From the NCBI GenBank assembly GCA_964036665.1, contig OZ038528.1, positions 13,150,501 through 13,214,500 of the forward strand: a stretch of DNA of 64,000 nucleotides, given 5' to 3'. Of this stretch, positions 13,293-29,358 are shown piece after piece. Position numbers and translations under genes: made by a program. The stretch is from Gordius sp. MW1. Taxonomy: Eukaryota; Nematomorpha; Gordioida; Gordea; Gordiidae. Every line of letters begins with the position of its first letter. Within the stretch, counting starts at the first letter, position 1. The notes beneath the pieces are model-generated. The model saw only the letters and a list, made by a program, of their open reading frames with translations. It had not been told where the DNA came from and searched no databases.

Positions 13293-13308
13293 AGCCCTGA
13301 AAAGGGCT
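13293..13308 (-). terminator. Histone 3' stem-loop of H2B, unit 3
   Basis: Perfect stem and TTTC loop, minus strand. Confidence 0.95.
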
Positions 13309-13341
13309 GTTGGGTGTTGGTTTAGCTACGAGCGCAGCTTT

Positions 13342-13707
13342 TCACTTCGAACTGGTATATTTGGTGACAGCTTTGGTGCCTTCGCTGACGGCATGTTTAG
13401 CCAATTCTCCCGGCAACAACAACCTCACTGCAGTTTGTATTTCTCGACTCGAGATGGTGGACCTTTTGTTGTAGTGAGCCAAACGAGATGCTTCGGCAGC
13501 TATCCTCTCGAACAGATCGTTCACGAAGGAGTTCATGATAGACATGGCCTTGCTAGAGATACCGGTGTCGGGGTGGACCTGCTTCAAAACTTTGTAAATG
13601 TAGATACCGTAGGATTCTCTTCTAGATTTCCTCCTTTTTTTGTCGGTTTTAGATGTCTTCGGCTTGCTCGTCTTTTTCACGGCTTTTCCACTCGGTTTAG
13701 GGGGCAT
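13342..13707 (-). CDS. H2B: Histone H2B, unit 3
   Basis: Intact, 121 codons, protein unchanged. Confidence 0.99.
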   Translation of the reverse strand: MPPKPSGKAVKKTSKPKTSKTDKKRRKSRRESYGIYIYKVLKQVHPDTGISSKAMSIMNSFVNDLFERIAAEASRLAHYNKRSTISSREIQTAVRLLLPGELAKHAVSEGTKAVTKYTSSK

Positions 13708-13903
13708 TTCGTTGGTTGAGTTAAATTAGGAGTAAAATTAAAATGGCGGTGGACGCGGGTTTTAAATTTTATATATATTTACTCGTCGATTTAACAACGA
13801 GAATAACATTCAACCAATAGAAAGAGGGTAAAGTGAGCGCAATTGCGCCTAAATAACACTTGCGAGCGCGGAAGGATAAAAGCGTTACCGTAACCGTACA
13901 CAT
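13708..13903 (-). promoter_or_regulatory. H2B promoter, unit 3
   Basis: As at 3270-3465. Confidence 0.72.
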
Positions 13904-16195
13904 AAATGGAGGCAACAAATAATAATAATGCCGACGTCTGATGGGCAATACTGTTTCCCTCACCAAATAAACATTTGGCTAAAGGTCCGGAATAATTTTT
14001 TAACTCCGCATTTTTATTAAATTGGGCTTAATTTTGAACTTTAAGGCAAATTTTACATTCAAAATTTACTTTAACATCAAAATCAGAATTAAATTTCATG
14101 ATTATATCGGTATTTAATTCAAAACGAGGAGGATGTGATTGAAAATTAGAGAATCACTACATTTTATTTAATTATTTTTTTTTGGTAATAATTTAACTAA
14201 AATCACACATTTGTAGTTAATGGTGTATAATAGTTGTAAATGTTTTTTGTATTACTTATCATAATAATTTTAGGCTATTCTAGCTGATTATTTTTAAAAT
14301 AAATGAGAATACTATTCGTAATATTTAAGCAAATTATTAACGAAAGAAAGGAAGGGTTTAAGTTAAAAGCTATATGATTTAAACAATATTTATAAGGTTT
14401 GTTATTTAGGATATGCCTGCCCGAGACCCTACTAATTATGCCATGGGGGTTAGGACCACGTTTTTGTAAATTCGCAGAATTTGGATAAAATAATCACATT
14501 CTCAAGGGTCAAGTCTGGGTTATTTAATCGGATCAAATAAAATAATTAGATTTGAATTTCTTCTATCAAAAATACCTTTACATGTATATTCGCAATGAGT
14601 TTGGATTAAATAATCTTTTATTAGGGGTCAGATCAAATTGTAAAAAATCCGTTTAATAGTTAAGAATTGAATTTTTGGAGAGTAATAATAATGTTTGCAT
14701 TATAATGCTTGGCGCGATACGAATGGTTATATACCAAAAAAAAATTAAAACTATTTCAAAATATTTAATTTTTTGAATTATTTTGTTAAATGGTAAATAT
14801 TTATGATGAGTGTGTAACGATAGCGGTTGAATTTTTTAATTCATAGTACTGATAATAGGAAATCTTCATGAAAAGATAGGAACTGCGTTGAGAAAAAATT
14901 GATCCTAAACTAATGTTGGGTGAACACCGAGTTTCTGATCTAAAATAGTGTCAAATTTTGCTCTAAACACCGGGAGTTTCAACTATTATTTTATAAATAC
15001 CCCGAAAGAACTCGTGCTTTCATATTTATTAGTATTTTGAGTCCATTGGAACAATAAAATTTTTAACCATATATAATTGAAGCATAAATTGAAGAAAATT
15101 TGCCGTATACATTTATAAGAGAAAAAAGGTTGTCGGTGTCAAAAGATATGATTATAAGAAGCATATTTCGCGCTGGTTATTTGAGATAGTTTATTTTAAG
15201 CAATACTATTTTAAAATCAAAAACAAAAAAGTCTAATAAATAATTAAGTGACGGCTACTTTTCACTAGGCGTTTTTAAGTTAAAGTCACATCTAAGAAGA
15301 TGCCTAAATTTTTGAGTCAAAACCCAAATGATTTAATTAGTTTTATAGATTTAGATGATATATCTAAAAATGGGCGTCCACTAAGGGCTGTCTGGAAGGA
15401 TTTATACACATGACGTACTAGGTTAAACATCTCTTAAAAAATATGAAATAAACCCATATTTATCCAAAATGGAGTATTTTGTGTCAAAATTATAACAAAT
15501 ATCTTTGAATAAAATTAACATATTTTCGAGAAGTTTTTTCAAATTCGTGAGAAAAAGTGTGAGACAGGGCGAATATGGCTTAAGATTTTCACAATATAGA
15601 TAAGGCTTGAAGCATCTTATTTTTTAGAGTTTGTAAACATGGGCGTATCCAGCATTGGAATTATAGGGGAGCAATAAGGATTTAAGGGGCCAAATGATAA
15701 TCTCTCGAAATGTTTATGGATTTACAAAACCTAATTCAACTCTGCTTACATGCTCAAACACAATTTCACCTATTTATTTAAAACATTCCTTTTTATGAGA
15801 AAGTGTATGAATAATTATTTTTTTATAAAACGTGATAGTAGAAAGTTTTAAAAGATTAAAATGGTCATCACTTAGGCAACTTACGTGAAGCTGGTCTAAA
15901 TTGTAATTTTAAAGTGGAATTCAGGTTTTATAACCTTGGTTTTTGAATTACTCATGGACTATTTAGTAATTATTATTATCTAATTAGCGGAACTATTTCA
16001 CTTATTTAACTAGAAAATTAGAATAAAAACTGTTTGTTAAGCGTTTAGTCAATTAACTTTGCGCAACAATGACGTGACATTAGACCTTTAATAAGATATT
16101 AATTGCTATTGTTATTTATACAAACATGTTTATTCCACCAAATATAATGTAATAAATTAAAGGTATGTGCTAATTTCTTCAAAATAATATAGGGT

Positions 16196-16211
16196 AGCCC
16201 TGAAAAGGGCT
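16196..16211 (-). terminator. Histone 3' stem-loop of H4, unit 4
   Basis: Perfect stem and loop, GAAGAA downstream. Confidence 0.95.
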
Positions 16212-16245
16212 GTTGGGTGTTAGTTTTTGGGAAGGTGGGAAATGT

Positions 16246-16791
<546 letters not shown>

Positions 16792-17166
16792 ATGACTGGC
16801 CGTGGTAAAGGTGGTAAAATAAAGGGGAAGGCAAAGAGTCGTTCTAGTCGCGCCGGCCTCCAGTTTCCCGTCGGTCGTATTCACCGTCTACTGAGGAAGG
16901 GCAACTACGCTAGCCGTGTCGGAGCTGGGGCTCCCGTCTATTTAGCTGCCGTGATGGAATACCTCGCCGCCGAAGTATTAGAATTAGCTGGCAACGCGGC
17001 TCGTGACAACAAAAAGACCAGGATCATTCCTCGTCACTTACAGTTAGCTATCAGGAACGATGAGGAGTTGAATAAATTGCTCTCGGGCGTTACCATCGCT
17101 CAAGGTGGCGTTTTACCCAATATTCAAAGTATTCTCCTGCCCAAGAAATCCGAGACCAAAGCCTAA
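16792..17166 (+). CDS. H2A: Histone H2A, unit 4
   Basis: Intact, 124 codons, protein unchanged. Confidence 0.99.
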   Translation: MTGRGKGGKIKGKAKSRSSRAGLQFPVGRIHRLLRKGNYASRVGAGAPVYLAAVMEYLAAEVLELAGNAARDNKKTRIIPRHLQLAIRNDEELNKLLSGVTIAQGGVLPNIQSILLPKKSETKA

Positions 17167-17192
17167 TAGCTTACTCTCCAACAACACCCAAC

Positions 17193-17208
17193 GGCCCTTT
17201 TCAGGGCC
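17193..17208 (+). terminator. Histone 3' stem-loop of H2A, unit 4
   Basis: Canonical stem-loop and downstream purines. Confidence 0.96.
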
Positions 17209-18509
17209 ACCCATACTTTATGGAAGAAACAGCTACTGATATTTAATATACATATTTTTGAATTATTTGTTCTAACGTGACTCATGTCTTAATTAGTTCA
17301 TGAAATATAATAGCTTACTTTTCCAGTTATACAAGTAAAGTAAACTTTGAGCAAAATATGAATTTCTTAAACACTTAATAAAAACAGAAAATAAGAGTAT
17401 AACTATAACTGTATTAAAAATAAACACATAATCTGTAAAAATAACAAACTGGTGCATAATTATCTATTGATATTGGGAATTCAATGTCTCAGATTTAAAT
17501 TTTATCATTTTTTAAAATTTTCATTTACCTCCATTTTAAGGACATTAAAAATTTTCCCTAACATTCATTTTAATTACACTAAATTTTTTTTATCCTTATT
17601 CATTTTAGCACCCTGTAGGTTAGGTGGTTAAAATTACTGTACAAAGTTAGTTTGATTATTTCCGTAGCTCAATAAAATTTATAGTAGAACATCTCTGCAA
17701 AACATGGCTTGATTTTATCAAACAGCTTTAAAAATACAATAGTTTTATATGCCCGGGGCGGGACCCACCTTCCACAACATGAAATTTTTATTCATTAATA
17801 TATGTTTAAACACCATTCTAAACCTATTTGTTACCAAGTGGTCCTGAATAAATAAACATTAAAAATTGGCATATGGAGTTTTTACAATTTAGTATAAAAG
17901 CCAGGAATTTACAAATCATGAAATCAGAGCTTATATTACCAAAATCAATTCACAAAGTTGCTCAATTTAAACTTTTTCTTTTTAATCCATTATAATTCTA
18001 TCTCCATAGCTCTGTAAAACTTGATTTTAAATATAGATTTTTTTGTCTTAAGAAATAAATGGCCAAAAAGCCCTAAATTTTGGTCAAGTCCATTTTTTCT
18101 TCAAAATTGCCTTTTATAGGATCTATAACAACTTATCTTTCAAATCATGCCATTAAAAAATTTTTTAGGAAGCCATATCTGGTAATAGGGTAGAATTCTG
18201 CACTTATTATGGATGCAAAATTATTAACCAAATTAAGATATCAAATTTAGAAAAGTTTATATTATAAAACAACCAAGTCATGACTATTGAATGTTTGGGG
18301 TCATCATGAGCCCCATTATCATCAGTGTTGTCACTTAAGTTTTGATTAAAAATCATTTGAAGAATTAAACATTTAAAAATTTTACTTATCGTTAATGTTA
18401 CTTATAGATTTATAACTGATGTATTCAAATGCATAGCAAATAATGTTAATTATAAGAATTTATTCAAGATGGGTAAAAGTTACACTAATTTCTTCTGTAT
18501 AGTTTGGGT

Positions 18510-18525
18510 AGCCCTGAAAAGGGCT
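18510..18525 (-). terminator. Histone 3' stem-loop of H2B, unit 4
   Basis: Perfect stem and loop, minus strand. Confidence 0.95.
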
Positions 18526-18558
18526 GTTGGGTGTTGGTTTAGCTACGAGCGCAGCTTT

Positions 18559-18924
18559 TCACTTCGAACTGGTATATTTGGTGACAGCTTTGGTGCCTTC
18601 GCTGACGGCATGTTTAGCCAATTCTCCCGGCAACAACAACCTCACTGCAGTTTGTATTTCTCGACTCGAGATGGTGGACCTTTTGTTGTAGTGAGCCAAA
18701 CGAGATGCTTCGGCAGCTATCCTCTCGAACAGATCGTTCACGAAGGAGTTCATGATAGACATGGCCTTGCTAGAGATACCGGTGTCGGGGTGGACCTGCT
18801 TCAAAACTTTGTAAATGTAGATACCGTAGGATTCTCTTCTAGATTTCCTCCTTTTTTTGTCGGTTTTAGATGTCTTCGGCTTGCTCGTCTTTTTCACGGC
18901 TTTTCCACTCGGTTTAGGGGGCAT
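18559..18924 (-). CDS. H2B: Histone H2B, unit 4
   Basis: Intact, 121 codons, protein unchanged. Confidence 0.99.
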   Translation of the reverse strand: MPPKPSGKAVKKTSKPKTSKTDKKRRKSRRESYGIYIYKVLKQVHPDTGISSKAMSIMNSFVNDLFERIAAEASRLAHYNKRSTISSREIQTAVRLLLPGELAKHAVSEGTKAVTKYTSSK

Positions 18925-19120
18925 TTCGTTGGTTGAGTTAAATTAGGAGTAAAATTAAAATGGCGGTGGACGCGGGTTTTAAATTTTATATATATTTACT
19001 CGTCGATTTAACAACGAGAATAACATTCAACCAATAGAAAGAGGGTAAAGTGAGCGCAATTGCGCCTAAATAACACTTGCGAGCGCGGAAGGATAAAAGC
19101 GTTACCGTAACCGTACACAT
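18925..19120 (-). promoter_or_regulatory. H2B promoter, unit 4
   Basis: As at 3270-3465. Confidence 0.72.
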
Positions 19121-21412
19121 AAATGGAGGCAACAAATAATAATAATGCCGACGTCTGATGGGCAATACTGTTTCCCTCACCAAATAAACATTTGGCTAAA
19201 GGTCCGGAATAATTTTTTAACTCCGCATTTTTATTAAATTGGGCTTAATTTTGAACTTTAAGGCAAATTTTACATTCAAAATTTACTTTAACATCAAAAT
19301 CAGAATTAAATTTCATGATTATATCGGTATTTAATTCAAAACGAGGAGGATGTGATTGAAAATTAGAGAATCACTACATTTTATTTAATTATTTTTTTTT
19401 GGTAATAATTTAACTAAAATCACACATTTGTAGTTAATGGTGTATAATAGTTGTAAATGTTTTTTGTATTACTTATCATAATAATTTTAGGCTATTCTAG
19501 CTGATTATTTTTAAAATAAATGAGAATACTATTCGTAATATTTAAGCAAATTATTAACGAAAGAAAGGAAGGGTTTAAGTTAAAAGCTATATGATTTAAA
19601 CAATATTTATAAGGTTTGTTATTTAGGATATGCCTGCCCGAGACCCTACTAATTATGCCATGGGGGTTAGGACCACGTTTTTGTAAATTCGCAGAATTTG
19701 GATAAAATAATCACATTCTCAAGGGTCAAGTCTGGGTTATTTAATCGGATCAAATAAAATAATTAGATTTGAATTTCTTCTATCAAAAATACCTTTACAT
19801 GTATATTCGCAATGAGTTTGGATTAAATAATCTTTTATTAGGGGTCAGATCAAATTGTAAAAAATCCGTTTAATAGTTAAGAATTGAATTTTTGGAGAGT
19901 AATAATAATGTTTGCATTATAATGCTTGGCGCGATACGAATGGTTATATACCAAAAAAAAATTAAAACTATTTCAAAATATTTAATTTTTTGAATTATTT
20001 TGTTAAATGGTAAATATTTATGATGAGTGTGTAACGATAGCGGTTGAATTTTTTAATTCATAGTACTGATAATAGGAAATCTTCATGAAAAGATAGGAAC
20101 TGCGTTGAGAAAAAATTGATCCTAAACTAATGTTGGGTGAACACCGAGTTTCTGATCTAAAATAGTGTCAAATTTTGCTCTAAACACCGGGAGTTTCAAC
20201 TATTATTTTATAAATACCCCGAAAGAACTCGTGCTTTCATATTTATTAGTATTTTGAGTCCATTGGAACAATAAAATTTTTAACCATATATAATTGAAGC
20301 ATAAATTGAAGAAAATTTGCCGTATACATTTATAAGAGAAAAAAGGTTGTCGGTGTCAAAAGATATGATTATAAGAAGCATATTTCGCGCTGGTTATTTG
20401 AGATAGTTTATTTTAAGCAATACTATTTTAAAATCAAAAACAAAAAAGTCTAATAAATAATTAAGTGACGGCTACTTTTCACTAGGCGTTTTTAAGTTAA
20501 AGTCACATCTAAGAAGATGCCTAAATTTTTGAGTCAAAACCCAAATGATTTAATTAGTTTTATAGATTTAGATGATATATCTAAAAATGGGCGTCCACTA
20601 AGGGCTGTCTGGAAGGATTTATACACATGACGTACTAGGTTAAACATCTCTTAAAAAATATGAAATAAACCCATATTTATCCAAAATGGAGTATTTTGTG
20701 TCAAAATTATAACAAATATCTTTGAATAAAATTAACATATTTTCGAGAAGTTTTTTCAAATTCGTGAGAAAAAGTGTGAGACAGGGCGAATATGGCTTAA
20801 GATTTTCACAATATAGATAAGGCTTGAAGCATCTTATTTTTTAGAGTTTGTAAACATGGGCGTATCCAGCATTGGAATTATAGGGGAGCAATAAGGATTT
20901 AAGGGGCCAAATGATAATCTCTCGAAATGTTTATGGATTTACAAAACCTAATTCAACTCTGCTTACATGCTCAAACACAATTTCACCTATTTATTTAAAA
21001 CATTCCTTTTTATGAGAAAGTGTATGAATAATTATTTTTTTATAAAACGTGATAGTAGAAAGTTTTAAAAGATTAAAATGGTCATCACTTAGGCAACTTA
21101 CGTGAAGCTGGTCTAAATTGTAATTTTAAAGTGGAATTCAGGTTTTATAACCTTGGTTTTTGAATTACTCATGGACTATTTAGTAATTATTATTATCTAA
21201 TTAGCGGAACTATTTCACTTATTTAACTAGAAAATTAGAATAAAAACTGTTTGTTAAGCGTTTAGTCAATTAACTTTGCGCAACAATGACGTGACATTAG
21301 ACCTTTAATAAGATATTAATTGCTATTGTTATTTATACAAACATGTTTATTCCACCAAATATAATGTAATAAATTAAAGGTATGTGCTAATTTCTTCAAA
21401 ATAATATAGGGT

Positions 21413-21428
21413 AGCCCTGAAAAGGGCT
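21413..21428 (-). terminator. Histone 3' stem-loop of H4, unit 5
   Basis: Perfect stem and loop. Confidence 0.95.
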
Positions 21429-21462
21429 GTTGGGTGTTAGTTTTTGGGAAGGTGGGAAATGT

Positions 21463-22008
<546 letters not shown>

Positions 22009-22383
22009 ATGACTGGCCGTGGTAAAGGTGGTAAAATAAAGGGGAAGGCAAAGAGTCGTTCTAGTCGCGCCGGCCTCCAGTTTCCCGTCGGTCGTATTCA
22101 CCGTCTACTGAGGAAGGGCAACTACGCTAGCCGTGTCGGAGCTGGGGCTCCCGTCTATTTAGCTGCCGTGATGGAATACCTCGCCGCCGAAGTATTAGAA
22201 TTAGCTGGCAACGCGGCTCGTGACAACAAAAAGACCAGGATCATTCCTCGTCACTTACAGTTAGCTATCAGGAACGATGAGGAGTTGAATAAATTGCTCT
22301 CGGGCGTTACCATCGCTCAAGGTGGCGTTTTACCCAATATTCAAAGTATTCTCCTGCCCAAGAAATCCGAGACCAAAGCCTAA
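22009..22383 (+). CDS. H2A: Histone H2A, unit 5
   Basis: Intact, 124 codons, protein unchanged. Confidence 0.99.
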   Translation: MTGRGKGGKIKGKAKSRSSRAGLQFPVGRIHRLLRKGNYASRVGAGAPVYLAAVMEYLAAEVLELAGNAARDNKKTRIIPRHLQLAIRNDEELNKLLSGVTIAQGGVLPNIQSILLPKKSETKA

Positions 22384-22409
22384 TAGCTTACTCTCCAACA
22401 ACACCCAAC

Positions 22410-22425
22410 GGCCCTTTTCAGGGCC
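22410..22425 (+). terminator. Histone 3' stem-loop of H2A, unit 5
   Basis: Canonical stem-loop and downstream purines. Confidence 0.96.
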
Positions 22426-23726
22426 ACCCATACTTTATGGAAGAAACAGCTACTGATATTTAATATACATATTTTTGAATTATTTGTTCTAACGTGACTC
22501 ATGTCTTAATTAGTTCATGAAATATAATAGCTTACTTTTCCAGTTATACAAGTAAAGTAAACTTTGAGCAAAATATGAATTTCTTAAACACTTAATAAAA
22601 ACAGAAAATAAGAGTATAACTATAACTGTATTAAAAATAAACACATAATCTGTAAAAATAACAAACTGGTGCATAATTATCTATTGATATTGGGAATTCA
22701 ATGTCTCAGATTTAAATTTTATCATTTTTTAAAATTTTCATTTACCTCCATTTTAAGGACATTAAAAATTTTCCCTAACATTCATTTTAATTACACTAAA
22801 TTTTTTTTATCCTTATTCATTTTAGCACCCTGTAGGTTAGGTGGTTAAAATTACTGTACAAAGTTAGTTTGATTATTTCCGTAGCTCAATAAAATTTATA
22901 GTAGAACATCTCTGCAAAACATGGCTTGATTTTATCAAACAGCTTTAAAAATACAATAGTTTTATATGCCCGGGGCGGGACCCACCTTCCACAACATGAA
23001 ATTTTTATTCATTAATATATGTTTAAACACCATTCTAAACCTATTTGTTACCAAGTGGTCCTGAATAAATAAACATTAAAAATTGGCATATGGAGTTTTT
23101 ACAATTTAGTATAAAAGCCAGGAATTTACAAATCATGAAATCAGAGCTTATATTACCAAAATCAATTCACAAAGTTGCTCAATTTAAACTTTTTCTTTTT
23201 AATCCATTATAATTCTATCTCCATAGCTCTGTAAAACTTGATTTTAAATATAGATTTTTTTGTCTTAAGAAATAAATGGCCAAAAAGCCCTAAATTTTGG
23301 TCAAGTCCATTTTTTCTTCAAAATTGCCTTTTATAGGATCTATAACAACTTATCTTTCAAATCATGCCATTAAAAAATTTTTTAGGAAGCCATATCTGGT
23401 AATAGGGTAGAATTCTGCACTTATTATGGATGCAAAATTATTAACCAAATTAAGATATCAAATTTAGAAAAGTTTATATTATAAAACAACCAAGTCATGA
23501 CTATTGAATGTTTGGGGTCATCATGAGCCCCATTATCATCAGTGTTGTCACTTAAGTTTTGATTAAAAATCATTTGAAGAATTAAACATTTAAAAATTTT
23601 ACTTATCGTTAATGTTACTTATAGATTTATAACTGATGTATTCAAATGCATAGCAAATAATGTTAATTATAAGAATTTATTCAAGATGGGTAAAAGTTAC
23701 ACTAATTTCTTCTGTATAGTTTGGGT

Positions 23727-23742
23727 AGCCCTGAAAAGGGCT
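23727..23742 (-). terminator. Histone 3' stem-loop of H2B, unit 5
   Basis: Perfect stem and loop, minus strand. Confidence 0.95.
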
Positions 23743-23775
23743 GTTGGGTGTTGGTTTAGCTACGAGCGCAGCTTT

Positions 23776-24141
23776 TCACTTCGAACTGGTATATTTGGTG
23801 ACAGCTTTGGTGCCTTCGCTGACGGCATGTTTAGCCAATTCTCCCGGCAACAACAACCTCACTGCAGTTTGTATTTCTCGACTCGAGATGGTGGACCTTT
23901 TGTTGTAGTGAGCCAAACGAGATGCTTCGGCAGCTATCCTCTCGAACAGATCGTTCACGAAGGAGTTCATGATAGACATGGCCTTGCTAGAGATACCGGT
24001 GTCGGGGTGGACCTGCTTCAAAACTTTGTAAATGTAGATACCGTAGGATTCTCTTCTAGATTTCCTCCTTTTTTTGTCGGTTTTAGATGTCTTCGGCTTG
24101 CTCGTCTTTTTCACGGCTTTTCCACTCGGTTTAGGGGGCAT
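23776..24141 (-). CDS. H2B: Histone H2B, unit 5
   Basis: Intact, 121 codons, protein unchanged; its promoter carries the substitution at 24245. Confidence 0.99.
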   Translation of the reverse strand: MPPKPSGKAVKKTSKPKTSKTDKKRRKSRRESYGIYIYKVLKQVHPDTGISSKAMSIMNSFVNDLFERIAAEASRLAHYNKRSTISSREIQTAVRLLLPGELAKHAVSEGTKAVTKYTSSK

Positions 24142-24337
24142 TTCGTTGGTTGAGTTAAATTAGGAGTAAAATTAAAATGGCGGTGGACGCGGGTTTTAAA
24201 TTTTATATATATTTACTCGTCGATTTAACAACGAGAATAACATTGAACCAATAGAAAGAGGGTAAAGTGAGCGCAATTGCGCCTAAATAACACTTGCGAG
24301 CGCGGAAGGATAAAAGCGTTACCGTAACCGTACACAT
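24142..24337 (-). promoter_or_regulatory. H2B promoter, unit 5
   Basis: TATA and CCAAT/ATTGG kept; the base at 24245 next to the CCAAT box differs from every other unit. Confidence 0.72.
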
Positions 24338-26629
24338 AAATGGAGGCAACAAATAATAATAATGCCGACGTCTGATGGGCAATACTGTTTCCCTCACCAA
24401 ATAAACATTTGGCTAAAGGTCCGGAATAATTTTTTAACTCCGCATTTTTATTAAATTGGGCTTAATTTTGAACTTTAAGGCAAATTTTACATTCAAAATT
24501 TACTTTAACATCAAAATCAGAATTAAATTTCATGATTATATCGGTATTTAATTCAAAACGAGGAGGATGTGATTGAAAATTAGAGAATCACTACATTTTA
24601 TTTAATTATTTTTTTTTGGTAATAATTTAACTAAAATCACACATTTGTAGTTAATGGTGTATAATAGTTGTAAATGTTTTTTGTATTACTTATCATAATA
24701 ATTTTAGGCTATTCTAGCTGATTATTTTTAAAATAAATGAGAATACTATTCGTAATATTTAAGCAAATTATTAACGAAAGAAAGGAAGGGTTTAAGTTAA
24801 AAGCTATATGATTTAAACAATATTTATAAGGTTTGTTATTTAGGATATGCCTGCCCGAGACCCTACTAATTATGCCATGGGGGTTAGGACCACGTTTTTG
24901 TAAATTCGCAGAATTTGGATAAAATAATCACATTCTCAAGGGTCAAGTCTGGGTTATTTAATCGGATCAAATAAAATAATTAGATTTGAATTTCTTCTAT
25001 CAAAAATACCTTTACATGTATATTCGCAATGAGTTTGGATTAAATAATCTTTTATTAGGGGTCAGATCAAATTGTAAAAAATCCGTTTAATAGTTAAGAA
25101 TTGAATTTTTGGAGAGTAATAATAATGTTTGCATTATAATGCTTGGCGCGATACGAATGGTTATATACCAAAAAAAAATTAAAACTATTTCAAAATATTT
25201 AATTTTTTGAATTATTTTGTTAAATGGTAAATATTTATGATGAGTGTGTAACGATAGCGGTTGAATTTTTTAATTCATAGTACTGATAATAGGAAATCTT
25301 CATGAAAAGATAGGAACTGCGTTGAGAAAAAATTGATCCTAAACTAATGTTGGGTGAACACCGAGTTTCTGATCTAAAATAGTGTCAAATTTTGCTCTAA
25401 ACACCGGGAGTTTCAACTATTATTTTATAAATACCCCGAAAGAACTCGTGCTTTCATATTTATTAGTATTTTGAGTCCATTGGAACAATAAAATTTTTAA
25501 CCATATATAATTGAAGCATAAATTGAAGAAAATTTGCCGTATACATTTATAAGAGAAAAAAGGTTGTCGGTGTCAAAAGATATGATTATAAGAAGCATAT
25601 TTCGCGCTGGTTATTTGAGATAGTTTATTTTAAGCAATACTATTTTAAAATCAAAAACAAAAAAGTCTAATAAATAATTAAGTGACGGCTACTTTTCACT
25701 AGGCGTTTTTAAGTTAAAGTCACATCTAAGAAGATGCCTAAATTTTTGAGTCAAAACCCAAATGATTTAATTAGTTTTATAGATTTAGATGATATATCTA
25801 AAAATGGGCGTCCACTAAGGGCTGTCTGGAAGGATTTATACACATGACGTACTAGGTTAAACATCTCTTAAAAAATATGAAATAAACCCATATTTATCCA
25901 AAATGGAGTATTTTGTGTCAAAATTATAACAAATATCTTTGAATAAAATTAACATATTTTCGAGAAGTTTTTTCAAATTCGTGAGAAAAAGTGTGAGACA
26001 GGGCGAATATGGCTTAAGATTTTCACAATATAGATAAGGCTTGAAGCATCTTATTTTTTAGAGTTTGTAAACATGGGCGTATCCAGCATTGGAATTATAG
26101 GGGAGCAATAAGGATTTAAGGGGCCAAATGATAATCTCTCGAAATGTTTATGGATTTACAAAACCTAATTCAACTCTGCTTACATGCTCAAACACAATTT
26201 CACCTATTTATTTAAAACATTCCTTTTTATGAGAAAGTGTATGAATAATTATTTTTTTATAAAACGTGATAGTAGAAAGTTTTAAAAGATTAAAATGGTC
26301 ATCACTTAGGCAACTTACGTGAAGCTGGTCTAAATTGTAATTTTAAAGTGGAATTCAGGTTTTATAACCTTGGTTTTTGAATTACTCATGGACTATTTAG
26401 TAATTATTATTATCTAATTAGCGGAACTATTTCACTTATTTAACTAGAAAATTAGTATAAAAACTGTTTGTTAAGCGTTTAGTCAATTAACTTTGCGCAA
26501 CAATGACGTGACATTAGACCTTTAATAAGATATTAATTGCTATTGTTATTTATACAAACATGTTTATTCCACCAAATATAATGTAATAAATTAAAGGTAT
26601 GTGCTAATTTCTTCAAAATAATATAGGGT

Positions 26630-26645
26630 AGCCCTGAAAAGGGCT
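26630..26645 (-). terminator. Histone 3' stem-loop of H4, unit 6
   Basis: Perfect stem and loop. Confidence 0.95.
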
Positions 26646-26679
26646 GTTGGGTGTTAGTTTTTGGGAAGGTGGGAAATGT

Positions 26680-27225
<546 letters not shown>

Positions 27226-27600
27226 ATGACTGGCCGTGGTAAAGGTGGTAAAATAAAGGGGAAGGCAAAGAGTCGTTCTAGTCGCGCCGGCCTCCAGTTT
27301 CCCGTCGGTCGTATTCACCGTCTACTGAGGAAGGGCAACTACGCTAGCCGTGTCGGAGCTGGGGCTCCCGTCTATTTAGCTGCCGTGATGGAATACCTCG
27401 CCGCCGAAGTATTAGAATTAGCTGGCAACGCGGCTCGTGACAACAAAAAGACCAGGATCATTCCTCGTCACTTACAGTTAGCTATCAGGAACGATGAGGA
27501 GTTGAATAAATTGCTCTCGGGCGTTACCATCGCTCAAGGTGGCGTTTTACCCAATATTCAAAGTATTCTCCTGCCCAAGAAATCCGAGACCAAAGCCTAA
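27226..27600 (+). CDS. H2A: Histone H2A, unit 6
   Basis: Intact, 124 codons, protein unchanged. Confidence 0.99.
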   Translation: MTGRGKGGKIKGKAKSRSSRAGLQFPVGRIHRLLRKGNYASRVGAGAPVYLAAVMEYLAAEVLELAGNAARDNKKTRIIPRHLQLAIRNDEELNKLLSGVTIAQGGVLPNIQSILLPKKSETKA

Positions 27601-27626
27601 TAGCTTACTCTCCAACAACACCCAAC

Positions 27627-27642
27627 GGCCCTTTTCAGGGCC
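27627..27642 (+). terminator. Histone 3' stem-loop of H2A, unit 6
   Basis: Canonical stem-loop and downstream purines. Confidence 0.96.
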
Positions 27643-28943
27643 ACCCATACTTTATGGAAGAAACAGCTACTGATATTTAATATACATATTTTTGAATTAT
27701 TTGTTCTAACGTGACTCATGTCTTAATTAGTTCATGAAATATAATAGCTTACTTTTCCAGTTATACAAGTAAAGTAAACTTTGAGCAAAATATGAATTTC
27801 TTAAACACTTAATAAAAACAGAAAATAAGAGTATAACTATAACTGTATTAAAAATAAACACATAATCTGTAAAAATAACAAACTGGTGCATAATTATCTA
27901 TTGATATTGGGAATTCAATGTCTCAGATTTAAATTTTATCATTTTTTAAAATTTTCATTTACCTCCATTTTAAGGACATTAAAAATTTTCCCTAACATTC
28001 ATTTTAATTACACTAAATTTTTTTTATCCTTATTCATTTTAGCACCCTGTAGGTTAGGTGGTTAAAATTACTGTACAAAGTTAGTTTGATTATTTCCGTA
28101 GCTCAATAAAATTTATAGTAGAACATCTCTGCAAAACATGGCTTGATTTTATCAAACAGCTTTAAAAATACAATAGTTTTATATGCCCGGGGCGGGACCC
28201 ACCTTCCACAACATGAAATTTTTATTCATTAATATATGTTTAAACACCATTCTAAACCTATTTGTTACCAAGTGGTCCTGAATAAATAAACATTAAAAAT
28301 TGGCATATGGAGTTTTTACAATTTAGTATAAAAGCCAGGAATTTACAAATCATGAAATCAGAGCTTATATTACCAAAATCAATTCACAAAGTTGCTCAAT
28401 TTAAACTTTTTCTTTTTAATCCATTATAATTCTATCTCCATAGCTCTGTAAAACTTGATTTTAAATATAGATTTTTTTGTCTTAAGAAATAAATGGCCAA
28501 AAAGCCCTAAATTTTGGTCAAGTCCATTTTTTCTTCAAAATTGCCTTTTATAGGATCTATAACAACTTATCTTTCAAATCATGCCATTAAAAAATTTTTT
28601 AGGAAGCCATATCTGGTAATAGGGTAGAATTCTGCACTTATTATGGATGCAAAATTATTAACCAAATTAAGATATCAAATTTAGAAAAGTTTATATTATA
28701 AAACAACCAAGTCATGACTATTGAATGTTTGGGGTCATCATGAGCCCCATTATCATCAGTGTTGTCACTTAAGTTTTGATTAAAAATCATTTGAAGAATT
28801 AAACATTTAAAAATTTTACTTATCGTTAATGTTACTTATAGATTTATAACTGATGTATTCAAATGCATAGCAAATAATGTTAATTATAAGAATTTATTCA
28901 AGATGGGTAAAAGTTACACTAATTTCTTCTGTATAGTTTGGGT

Positions 28944-28959
28944 AGCCCTGAAAAGGGCT
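28944..28959 (-). terminator. Histone 3' stem-loop of H2B, unit 6
   Basis: Perfect stem and loop, minus strand. Confidence 0.95.
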
Positions 28960-28992
28960 GTTGGGTGTTGGTTTAGCTACGAGCGCAGCTTT

Positions 28993-29358
28993 TCACTTCG
29001 AACTGGTATATTTGGTGACAGCTTTGGTGCCTTCGCTGACGGCATGTTTAGCCAATTCTCCCGGCAACAACAACCTCACTGCAGTTTGTATTTCTCGACT
29101 CGAGATGGTGGACCTTTTGTTGTAGTGAGCCAAACGAGATGCTTCGGCAGCTATCCTCTCGAACAGATCGTTCACGAAGGAGTTCATGATAGACATGGCC
29201 TTGCTAGAGATACCGGTGTCGGGGTGGACCTGCTTCAAAACTTTGTAAATGTAGATACCGTAGGATTCTCTTCTAGATTTCCTCCTTTTTTTGTCGGTTT
29301 TAGATGTCTTCGGCTTGCTCGTCTTTTTCACGGCTTTTCCACTCGGTTTAGGGGGCAT
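28993..29358 (-). CDS. H2B: Histone H2B, unit 6
   Basis: Intact, 121 codons, protein unchanged. Confidence 0.99.
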   Translation of the reverse strand: MPPKPSGKAVKKTSKPKTSKTDKKRRKSRRESYGIYIYKVLKQVHPDTGISSKAMSIMNSFVNDLFERIAAEASRLAHYNKRSTISSREIQTAVRLLLPGELAKHAVSEGTKAVTKYTSSK